Shown here piece by piece: positions 1-6,875 of a stretch of DNA of 6,875 bases (its first letter is position 1; the number at the start of each line of letters is the position of its first letter). The DNA comes from Lysobacterales bacterium (GTDB lineage Bacteria; Pseudomonadota; Gammaproteobacteria; Xanthomonadales; Marinicellaceae). The DNA is taken from contig WGBZ01000060.1 in NCBI GenBank assembly GCA_015494035.1, positions 1-6,875 of the forward strand. Direction: 5' to 3'. The translations under genes and the position numbers were made by a program. Under the pieces are notes generated by a model. The model did not search any database, was not told the DNA's origin, and was given only the letters and a program-made list of their open reading frames with translations.

Positions 1-23
1 CGTCAGATGTGTATAAGAGACAG
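1..23 (+). other. Nextera/Tn5 adapter remnant (non-genomic)
   Basis: Bases 5-23 read AGATGTGTATAAGAGACAG, exactly the 19-base Tn5 mosaic end used in Illumina Nextera tagmentation. The preceding CGTC matches the last bases of the Read 1 half of the adapter rather than the Read 2 half. This is library DNA left at a contig end, not organismal sequence. Genomic sequence should begin at base 24. A natural Tn5 copy is very unlikely, because no transposase or IS50 sequence follows and the CGTC is adapter-specific. Confidence 0.97.
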
Positions 24-41
24 TTGTCGTTGGCAAAGCCT

Positions 42-60
42 GGCAAAAAGAACTTTTGCC
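42..60. repeat. Small hairpin, 7-bp stem
   Basis: GGCAAAA (42-48) and TTTTGCC (54-60) form a perfect 7-bp inverted repeat around a 5-base loop. TGGCAAA also occurs just before it as a direct repeat (31-37 and 41-47). It could be part of a terminator for a gene lying to the left, but the genomic sequence ends at the adapter, so the role cannot be judged. Confidence 0.35.
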
Positions 61-169
61 TTGTGATAGGAACAGGAAGGAGTGGAAAGGTCAAGGAAAC
101 AAGGACAGAAAAACAGTTTTTTTGCCGTGTTATCCCGGATTTGGCAGAAACTTTATTAAGAAATGCAGT

Positions 170-190
170 CAGTGACGCATTCTGTCACTG
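170..190 (-). terminator. Possible hairpin terminator after ligA
   Basis: CAGTGAC (170-176) and GTCACTG (184-190) form a perfect 7-bp stem with a 7-base loop, about 70 bases beyond the ligA stop on the minus strand. The sequence after it on that strand is only moderately T-rich (ACTGCATTTCTTAATAAAG), with no continuous T run. It may end the zipA-ligA transcript or only protect its 3' end. Symmetry is seen directly; function is inferred. Confidence 0.35.
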
Positions 191-260
191 TCTTGAGTGA
201 GCCCGTTTTCAATACCTTTGACCTGACAGTTACCGCAAGAAAACCAGAAGAAAACCTGCT

Positions 261-2288
<2,028 letters not shown>

Positions 2289-2298
2289 TCAGTCCGGC

Positions 2299-2973
2299 TT
2301 AGTCAGTGACGGCATGGGTGCGGTCAAACTCACGCATCTCTTCGCGGATAAAGGCGATTTGCTGGCGCGACATGGGGTTGTGGTGTTCGTCGGTGAGGGT
2401 GCCACCCAGCAATTCCGCCAGGCGCTGGCCTACCGGCAGCAGGGTTTCCCAGGAATCCAGTGCCGACACGGGCCCAGGCAGGGTCATAACCAGCACCAGA
2501 CCACGGGTCTGGGTGTCGGGCGTAAAAATGCCGGGCTTGAGCATGTTGGCCACCAGAAACAGCATGTCCTTGCTGCTGCCATTGTCGCGGAAACGGTAAT
2601 AGAGGTTGTCTTTGCCGTAATCCAAGCCCGCCTGTTCCGCGGCGGCCTTGATGGCGTGCCAGCCAAAGGTCTTGTCGCCCTGGGCATGAATATACAAAGT
2701 AACAATTTTTTCCGGTTGCGGCGGATAGATGGAAACCCCGGACCGATCGCCTTTTTCCACTTGTCGGGGCTGGTCTGAGCCGGGTTCAGTCGCTGCCGGG
2801 GATGATTTTCGTTGCCCGAACAGGCCACCAACGCGTGGTTCCTTTTTCTGGCCTTCTGCGGTGCTATCGGCCACTTCGTTGGCAGCTGGCGGTTTCTTGC
2901 GTGTGCCAAAGTAATAAATGCCACCGATCACCAAGGCGCCGATCAGCAGCAGAACCAAACGCAGTTCGTTCAT
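2299..2973 (-). CDS. zipA: Cell division protein ZipA
   Basis: ZipA is an inner-membrane division protein that binds the FtsZ C-terminal tail, anchoring and bundling FtsZ at midcell and helping recruit later divisome proteins. The 224-aa protein has the expected N-out/C-in layout. A very short periplasmic start leads to one hydrophobic segment (about 5-22, LRLVLLLIGALVIGGIYYF), then a charged, Pro/Gly/Lys-rich linker (about 24-87), then the globular FtsZ-binding domain (about 88-220) with the characteristic stretch FLVANMLKPGIFTPD (139-153). It is clearly shorter than E. coli ZipA (328 aa); the difference lies in the linker. ATG at 2973 is the only start that keeps the membrane segment intact; its Shine-Dalgarno is weak. 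The gene leads a zipA-ligA pair. No smc gene precedes it, unlike in many relatives; amt diverges from it instead. Confidence 0.95.
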   Translation of the reverse strand: MNELRLVLLLIGALVIGGIYYFGTRKKPPAANEVADSTAEGQKKEPRVGGLFGQRKSSPAATEPGSDQPRQVEKGDRSGVSIYPPQPEKIVTLYIHAQGDKTFGWHAIKAAAEQAGLDYGKDNLYYRFRDNGSSKDMLFLVANMLKPGIFTPDTQTRGLVLVMTLPGPVSALDSWETLLPVGQRLAELLGGTLTDEHHNPMSRQQIAFIREEMREFDRTHAVTD

Positions 2974-3009
2974 ATTGTTGCCACGTGTTTAAAGAAGTTT
3001 GCCGACGCA

Positions 3010-3018
3010 ATGATACCA
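3010..3018 (-). promoter_or_regulatory. Candidate extended -10 promoter for zipA-ligA
   Basis: Read on the minus strand, bases 3018 to 3010 are TGGTATCAT, an extended -10 element (TG, one base, then TATCAT, one mismatch from TATAAT). No good -35 box lies 16-18 bases upstream, which extended -10 promoters can tolerate. Transcription would begin near 3003 and leave a leader of about 30 bases before the zipA ATG. The motif is seen directly; its activity is inferred. Confidence 0.45.
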
Positions 3019-3088
3019 CATGGCCAGTGTTTATCCGGGTAGCAAGAAGGCCGTATTGATCGGAGAAAAAGGGCCAACGTAGCAACGA

Positions 3089-3136
3089 TTGCTTGTTTAT
3101 TAGCAAAGGCTTATTTACAAGCCCTTGACTTTTGCT
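3089..3136. repeat. Cluster of short palindromes upstream of amt
   Basis: Three interlocking inverted repeats occur within 48 bases: TTGCT (3089-3093) with AGCAA (3102-3106); GGCTT (3108-3112) with AAGCC (3119-3123); and AGCAAA (3102-3107) with TTTGCT (3131-3136), which encloses the second. The cluster overlaps the TTGACT (3125-3130) that is the best -35 candidate for amt, so it could be an operator. Each arm is only 5-6 bases, and chance is possible in AT-rich intergenic DNA. Confidence 0.35.
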
Positions 3137-3155
3137 TAACCTATGATTCCATACG
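3125..3155 (+). promoter_or_regulatory. Weak candidate sigma-70 promoter for amt
   Basis: TTGACT (3125-3130) is one base from the -35 consensus. The -10 region is poor: CATACG or CCATAC lies 18-19 bases downstream, while the better-looking TATGAT (3142-3147) is only 11 bases away. An activator may compensate. I looked for a sigma-54 site (GG-N10-GC with TGGCAC and TTGCT boxes), often used by nitrogen-controlled amtB genes. TTGCT occurs at 3089 and 3132, but neither has the GG doublet at the right distance. Confidence 0.25.
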
Positions 3156-3180
3156 CGCGATTCCGGCCATGACCAACTGC

Positions 3181-3184
3181 GGAG
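3181..3184 (+). promoter_or_regulatory. Ribosome binding site of amt
   Basis: GGAG lies six bases before the ATG at 3191, a good Shine-Dalgarno at normal spacing. It supports that start over an alternative in-frame start further into the first membrane segment, and it is stronger than the sites of zipA and ligA. Confidence 0.7.
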
Positions 3185-3190
3185 CTTTGT

Positions 3191-4417
3191 ATGGACACCA
3201 TTTCCCTTTCCTTTTCCCTCAATACGTTCTACCTGCTTGTTTCAGGCGCGCTGGTCATGTGGATGGCCGCCGGATTTTCCATGCTGGAAGCCGGCCTGGT
3301 ACGCTCGCGAAACACGGTGGAAATCCTGACCAAAAACATTGCCCTGTATGCCGTCGCCTGCCTGATGTTTCTGCTTGTCGGTTATGACATCATGTATGCC
3401 GGAACCGGTGGCAGTGTGTTGCCCAAACCCGTCTGGCAAGGGCTGTTGGGCAGCGCCGGAACAGCCGGGGGCGACTATTCCCGTTACGCGGACTTCTTTT
3501 TTCAGGTGGTGTTTGTGGCCACGGCCATGTCGATTGTGTCCGGCGCGGTGGCCGAACGCATGAAGCTGATGGCTTTTCTGGCCTTTGCGGTTATTTTTAC
3601 CGCCATGATTTACCCGCTGCAAGGCTACTGGATGTGGGGCGGTGGTTTCCTCAAACGGGCGGGATTTGTGGATTTTGCCGGTTCTGGCGTGGTGCATCTG
3701 GCCGGGGCCGCGGCCGCGCTGGCGGCCGTGCTGACGCTGGGCCCGCGCACGGGCAAATACGGCCCCAAAGGTCAGGTGCGCGCCATTCCCGGACACAACA
3801 TGCCCCTGGCGGCCCTGGGCACCTTCATTTTGTGGCTGGGCTGGTTCGGCTTCAATGGTGGCTCGGAATTGAGCATCGCCGGCTCCGAACACGCCAACAA
3901 CGTGGCCAAAATTTACGTCAACACCAACATGGCCGCGGCCGCCGGTGTGGTGGCAGCCCTGCTGGTGTCGCTGTGGCGCTTTGGCAAACCGGATCTGACC
4001 ATGGCGCTGAACGGCGCGCTGGCGGGGTTGGTGGCCATTACCGCCGACCCGGTCAGTCCGGCTCCCCTGCTGGCAGTTTTCATTGGCCTTGTCGCCGGCG
4101 TGCTGGTGTTCTTCTCCATTGTCTGGCTGGACAGCAAGGCGCACCTGGATGACCCGGTGGGTGCGCTTTCAGTGCATGGGGTCAACGGCATCTGGGGGCT
4201 GCTGGCGGTGCTACTGAGCAATCCGGCCGCGCAGTGGCTGTCGCAGTTGCTGGGCATCGGGGTGATTTTTGCCTTTGTTTTTGTCACTAGCCTGGGTTTG
4301 TGGTGGCTGCTGAAACAGCTAGCCGGCATTCGCGTCAGCGTCGAGGACGAAATCAATGGCCTGGACATCAGCGAATGCGGCCTGGAAGCCTATCCGGATT
4401 TTGTCACCAAACACTAA
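3191..4417 (+). CDS. amt: Ammonium transporter, Amt/MEP/Rh family
   Basis: Amt proteins are trimeric inner-membrane channels or transporters that bring ammonium into the cell for assimilation by glutamine synthetase. The 408-aa protein is full length and highly hydrophobic, with about 11 membrane segments. Family marks include MAAGFSMLEAGLVRSRN (25-41), DFAGSGVVHL (161-170) with the conserved Asp161 and first pore histidine His169, WFGFNGGS (218-225), and SVHGVNGIWG (327-336) with the second pore histidine His329. Phe108 and Phe221 lie where the phenylalanine gate is expected. It starts directly in the first membrane segment, with no separate signal peptide as in E. coli AmtB. The cytosolic C-terminal tail (about 380-408) keeps the GLDISE motif through which PII (GlnK) control is coupled. 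No glnK or other nitrogen gene is visible here; the gene stands alone between two minus-strand operons. Confidence 0.95.
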   Translation: MDTISLSFSLNTFYLLVSGALVMWMAAGFSMLEAGLVRSRNTVEILTKNIALYAVACLMFLLVGYDIMYAGTGGSVLPKPVWQGLLGSAGTAGGDYSRYADFFFQVVFVATAMSIVSGAVAERMKLMAFLAFAVIFTAMIYPLQGYWMWGGGFLKRAGFVDFAGSGVVHLAGAAAALAAVLTLGPRTGKYGPKGQVRAIPGHNMPLAALGTFILWLGWFGFNGGSELSIAGSEHANNVAKIYVNTNMAAAAGVVAALLVSLWRFGKPDLTMALNGALAGLVAITADPVSPAPLLAVFIGLVAGVLVFFSIVWLDSKAHLDDPVGALSVHGVNGIWGLLAVLLSNPAAQWLSQLLGIGVIFAFVFVTSLGLWWLLKQLAGIRVSVEDEINGLDISECGLEAYPDFVTKH

Positions 4418-4463
4418 GGAAGCCCTGATCGAACCGTGTCACGGTTCAATCAGAGGCTCCTTA
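4415..4463. terminator. 49-base palindrome shared by convergent amt and hemW
   Basis: The junction folds as one long stem: TAAGG (4415-4419) with CCTTA (4459-4463), a bulged A4420, AGCC (4421-4424) with GGCT (4455-4458), a bulged A4454, CTGAT (4425-4429) with ATCAG (4449-4453), one C-A mismatch (4430/4448), then GAACCG (4431-4436) with CGGTTC (4442-4447) around a TGTCA loop. Its first three bases are the amt TAA stop; its last three, on the other strand, are the hemW TAA stop. It probably acts as a bidirectional transcript end or anti-readthrough barrier. No T run follows on either strand, so classic intrinsic termination is uncertain. A small dispersed palindromic element is an alternative. 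Confidence 0.65.
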
Positions 4464-5663
4464 GTCCAGAGCCAGTTTGACGATCTCGTCGCTGAGCAAA
4501 AAACCGCGTTCGGTCAGCTCCAGGGTTTCACCGTTTTGGGTGATCGCACCCCAGTCAAAAGCCGGTTGCAGGATTTCCAGTAGCCGCTGTCGGTGGATGC
4601 CAGTAGCGCGCTCGAAATGACTCAAGGTCCAGGGTTCTCGCAAGCGCAGCCGGTTCAGCAGGTATTCAAACGGGCGATGGGATGGCGCAATAGCCTCGGT
4701 CAATTGCACGCGTTGCTGGCTATTGGCGGTTTGCAGATAAAACCGCGGGTGTTTCTGTTTGATGGTGCGCGTGATGGTTTGCACCGAGCCGTCGGTGATT
4801 TTGGCGTGGGCACCGGCACCGATACCGAGGTAATCGCCAAAGCGCCAGTAATTGAGATTGTGTTGCGATTCCCGCCCCGCTTGCGCATAGGCAGAGACTT
4901 CGTATTGCCGGAACCCGGCCTTATGCAGTTGTTTTCTGGTCTGGTCGTAGAACCGTTCCAAGTCCTCAGCATCGGGCAGGCCCGCCGGCGGACGGGTGGC
5001 AAACAGCGTGTTGGGTTCCAGCGTTAACTGGTAGGCCGAAACATGTTGCGGATTCAACGCCAGCAAAGCCGCCAAATCGGCAGCCGCTTGCTTGAGGCTT
5101 TGTCCCGGAAGGCCAAACATGATGTCCAGGTTGATGTTATCGAATCCCGCGGCTTGGGCCGCCGCCACAGCCTCCCGCGCTTCAGCGGCACTATGTATGC
5201 GGCCAAGGGTTTTTAACTGCGCATCGTCCAGCGACTGCACACCCAGCGACAGGCGATTGATACCGGCTTCGCGGTAGCTGAGAAAATGATCGAACTCACC
5301 GCTACCGGGGTTCACCTCCAGGGTGATTTCCGCATCGGGCGCCAGCGGCAACAGCGCTCGCACCCCAGACAGCAGCCGCGCCATGGCGGCACCGGAAAAC
5401 AGGCTGGGCGTGCCTCCGCCCATGAAAACGCTGTGCACGGGGCGGCCCCAGACGGCCGGCAGATCCTGTTGCAAATCGGCCAGCAGTGCATCAATATAGG
5501 CCATCTCGTCCAGTTCACCCCGCAGCGCGTGGGAATTGAAATCGCAATAGGGGCATTTGCGTACGCACCAGGGAAAGTGAATGTATAGCGACAGCGGCGG
5601 AGGAATCAGCGCCACGGCTTCGCCACCTGACGAGGGCCGCTGTTCTGTGGAGTGGTTGTCCAT
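4461..5663 (-). CDS. hemW: HemW, radical-SAM-fold haem chaperone-like protein
   Basis: HemW (formerly YggW, often mislabelled oxygen-independent coproporphyrinogen III oxidase) binds haem and is proposed to insert it into respiratory enzymes. The 400-aa protein has the radical SAM cluster motif CVRKCPYC (Cys33, Cys37, Cys40), GGGTPS (82-87), and the HemW-type HNLNYW motif (268-273) matching the HNxxYW haem-binding signature; this favours HemW over true HemN. A C-terminal winged-helix-like region follows. The ATG at 5663 immediately follows the rdgB stop (TGAATG), which suggests translational coupling. This start gives about 16 residues beyond the conserved PPLSLYIHFPWC region, which in E. coli lies almost at the N-terminus. 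A GTG at 5615 (Val17) with a better ribosome binding site is a real alternative, so the N-terminus is uncertain. The stop lies in the junction palindrome. Confidence 0.93.
   Translation of the reverse strand: MDNHSTEQRPSSGGEAVALIPPPLSLYIHFPWCVRKCPYCDFNSHALRGELDEMAYIDALLADLQQDLPAVWGRPVHSVFMGGGTPSLFSGAAMARLLSGVRALLPLAPDAEITLEVNPGSGEFDHFLSYREAGINRLSLGVQSLDDAQLKTLGRIHSAAEAREAVAAAQAAGFDNINLDIMFGLPGQSLKQAAADLAALLALNPQHVSAYQLTLEPNTLFATRPPAGLPDAEDLERFYDQTRKQLHKAGFRQYEVSAYAQAGRESQHNLNYWRFGDYLGIGAGAHAKITDGSVQTITRTIKQKHPRFYLQTANSQQRVQLTEAIAPSHRPFEYLLNRLRLREPWTLSHFERATGIHRQRLLEILQPAFDWGAITQNGETLELTERGFLLSDEIVKLALD
5613..5628 (-). promoter_or_regulatory. Internal RBS and alternative GTG start of hemW
   Basis: On the minus strand AGGTGG (5628-5623) is followed after seven bases by an in-frame GTG (5615-5613). 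Starting there gives a protein beginning MALIPPPLSLYIHFPWC, close to the usual HemW N-terminus (E. coli begins MVKLPPLSLYIHIPWC). The upstream ATG at 5663 has only a poor Shine-Dalgarno inside the rdgB end. The site could be the true start, giving about 384 aa, or a chance match. Confidence 0.45.
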
Positions 5664-6287
5664 TCAGGCAGGAACTTGGCCTGCGGCATCCAGTTGTTTC
5701 AACAAGGCGGCAATGGCCTTGCCACGATGGGACACGCGGTGTTTGATGGCCGGTTCAAGCTCGGCGGCGGTGCAGCCAAATTCGGGCAGGTAAAACACCG
5801 GATCGTAACCAAAGCCGCCTGCTCCCTGAGGCTGCAGCGCAATGCGGCCATGCCATAGGCCCGAGGCCACCAGCGGCAAGGGGTCGTCCGCGTGACGCAC
5901 AAGCACAATCACACTGGCGAAGTGAGCAGTGCGTTTGGCCTCTGGCACCCCTTCAAGTTTTTTTAGTAACAGGGCAATGTTATCGGCGGAACTGGCCTCG
6001 GAACCAGCAAATCGGGACGTGTGCACGCCCGGTTGCCCATCGAGGGCATCCACAATCAGGCCGGAATCATCGGCCAGTGCCGGCTGGCCGGTAAGCCGGG
6101 CGGCATGCCGCGCCTTAAGGATGGCATTTTCCACAAACGTGCTGCCGGTTTCTTCCACGGCAAATTCGGCCGTGGCCGGTTGTGGCTGCAAGTCGATGCC
6201 CAGTGGCGATAACACCGCCTGTAATTCGCGCAACTTGCCCGCGTTGCCACTGGCCAGAATCAGTGTGTTTGCTGGCAGGTACTCCAT
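5664..6287 (-). CDS. rdgB: dITP/XTP pyrophosphatase RdgB (HAM1 family)
   Basis: RdgB hydrolyses non-canonical purine nucleoside triphosphates (dITP, ITP, XTP) to monophosphate and pyrophosphate in the cytoplasm, keeping deaminated bases out of DNA and RNA. The product is 207 aa, close to the family's usual 195-205. Motifs in order: ASGNAGKLREL (12-22) for nucleotide binding, EETGSTFVENAILKAR (45-60), LADDSGL (71-77) with catalytic Asp74 and neighbouring Asp73, GGFGYDPVF (157-165) and SHRGKA (186-191). The ATG at 6287 is chosen because it places the SGNAGK motif at the normal N-terminal position and overlaps the rph stop by one base (TGATG). The same frame stays open to 6665, but that part lies over rph and resembles nothing. 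The gene sits mid-operon, abutting hemW. Confidence 0.96.
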   Translation of the reverse strand: MEYLPANTLILASGNAGKLRELQAVLSPLGIDLQPQPATAEFAVEETGSTFVENAILKARHAARLTGQPALADDSGLIVDALDGQPGVHTSRFAGSEASSADNIALLLKKLEGVPEAKRTAHFASVIVLVRHADDPLPLVASGLWHGRIALQPQGAGGFGYDPVFYLPEFGCTAAELEPAIKHRVSHRGKAIAALLKQLDAAGQVPA

Positions 6288-6875
6288 CAGCCATTGCTCT
6301 CCAGCGCCTGTTGCTGAATGGTCAGCAACTCGCCAATGCCTTTCTCGGCCAGATCCAGCATGGCGTCCAGTTCCTGCCGATGAAAGGCGTGGCCTTCGGC
6401 GGTGCCCTGCACTTCCACAAACGCACCACCGGAATTCATCACCACATTCATGTCGGTTTCGGCCTCGGAATCTTCGGCGTAATCCAGATCCAGCACCGGC
6501 ACACCACGATAGATGCCCACGGAGATGGCCGCCAGGGCGCCAATCACGGGGTTTTTCTTGATCTGACCACTTTTCAGCAGGTGGCTGACAGCATCCACCA
6601 ACGCCACATAAGCCCCGGTAATGGAGGCGGTGCGGGTGCCGCCATCGGCCTGAATCACATCGCAATCCAGCGTAATAACACGTTCGCCCAGGGCTTCCAG
6701 GTCCACCACCGAGCGCAGGGAGCGGCCAATCAGCCGCTGAATTTCCTGCGTCCGGCCACTTTGCTTGCCACGCGCCGATTCACGTCCCATGCGGCTACCT
6801 GTGGAGCGGGGCAACATGCCATATTCGGCAGTCACCCAGCCCTGATTTTTGCCACGCAACCAGCCAGGCACCCGA
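6287..6875 (-). CDS. rph: Ribonuclease PH (5' end beyond window)
   Basis: RNase PH is a phosphate-dependent 3'-to-5' exoribonuclease that trims tRNA precursors and other structured RNAs, working as a ring of dimers. The visible part is the C-terminal 195 codons; about 46 N-terminal residues (by comparison with the 238-aa family protein) lie past the right edge. Seen in order: [20 protein letters not shown], the [12 protein letters not shown] segment, [18 protein letters not shown] with the phosphate-binding GTRT region, and AETDMNVVM followed by EVQGTAEG. The GTG at 6871 is an internal valine, not a start: the frame is still open at the edge and the family-conserved VP of the preceding region is encoded there. 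The gene ends in a TGA sharing its A with the rdgB ATG. The promoter of this rph-rdgB-hemW set is outside the window. Confidence 0.95.
   Translation of the reverse strand, partial: RVPGWLRGKNQGWVTAEYGMLPRSTGSRMGRESARGKQSGRTQEIQRLIGRSLRSVVDLEALGERVITLDCDVIQADGGTRTASITGAYVALVDAVSHLLKSGQIKKNPVIGALAAISVGIYRGVPVLDLDYAEDSEAETDMNVVMNSGGAFVEVQGTAEGHAFHRQELDAMLDLAEKGIGELLTIQQQALESNG
6297..6302 (-). promoter_or_regulatory. Ribosome binding site of rdgB
   Basis: GGAGAG on the minus strand, inside the last codons of rph, lies nine bases before the ATG at 6287. It supports this start and implies that rdgB can be translated both by fresh initiation and by coupling to the rph stop. Confidence 0.55.

Larger units (their letters stand above)
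24..260. other. Non-coding region downstream of ligA
   Basis: These 237 bases after the ligA stop are visibly richer in A and T than the coding DNA, with several A and T runs, and hold no convincing gene. An open frame from base 9 to 200 begins inside the adapter and has low-complexity, unrecognisable content. Two small hairpins lie here (42-60 and 170-190). Close to the ligA stop there is a two-copy 11-base direct repeat, AGAAAACCAGA then AGAAAACCTGC (238-259), which gives a pyrimidine-rich tract on the ligA mRNA. No RNA gene is recognised. Confidence 0.6.

Noticed and set aside
1..23. Natural Tn5/IS50 end or another mobile element
   Set aside because: The mosaic end is an engineered form and the CGTC before it is Nextera adapter sequence; no transposase or target duplication is visible.
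9..200. 63-aa open frame on the plus strand
   Set aside because: Its ATG lies within the sequencing adapter, it has no ribosome binding site, and its product is not recognisable.
3242..4144. 300-aa minus-strand open frame antisense to amt
   Set aside because: The Gln/His/Arg-rich content is the usual reverse-strand shadow of a GC-rich membrane protein gene, and amt is unambiguous on the other strand.
6288..6665. 126-residue N-terminal extension of RdgB in the same frame
   Set aside because: It overlaps the conserved rph gene, is Arg/Gly/Cys-rich and unlike any domain, and RdgB has its normal N-terminus at 6287 with a ribosome binding site.
6869..6871. GTG as a start codon for rph
   Set aside because: It encodes the conserved internal valine before PGWLRGK. 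Starting there would remove about 46 residues, and the frame is still open at the window edge.

Overview
The window looks like ordinary chromosomal housekeeping DNA from a gammaproteobacterium. ZipA is essentially confined to that class, the zipA-ligA pair is a typical gammaproteobacterial arrangement, and all five complete proteins resemble their gammaproteobacterial counterparts. Coding DNA is moderately GC-rich and uniform in character, with no integrase, transposase, tRNA or CRISPR. I cannot place it below class level.

Layout: bases 1-23 are not genomic; they match the end of an Illumina Nextera (Tn5) Read 1 adapter, so this side is an untrimmed read or contig end. Bases 24-260 are AT-richer non-coding DNA with two small hairpins. 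On the minus strand, zipA (division protein) is followed by ligA (NAD-dependent DNA ligase) 16 bases later. A 217-base divergent intergenic region separates zipA from amt, a plus-strand ammonium transporter gene; it holds a good extended -10 promoter candidate for zipA and a cluster of small palindromes ahead of amt. Next is a convergent junction in which a 49-base imperfect palindrome supplies both the amt and hemW stop codons. The right third is a tightly packed minus-strand set, rph (cut by the window edge), rdgB and hemW, with a one-base overlap and a zero-base gap.

The genes cover separate core functions. LigA seals nicks in replication and repair, and ZipA tethers FtsZ to the inner membrane. 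Amt takes up ammonium. RNase PH trims tRNA 3' ends, RdgB clears deaminated purine nucleotides, and HemW is a radical-SAM-fold, haem-binding protein. I found no previously undescribed system. The points worth a second look are the adapter remnant, the palindrome carrying both stop codons, the alternative hemW start, the amt gene without a visible PII partner, and the short ZipA linker.
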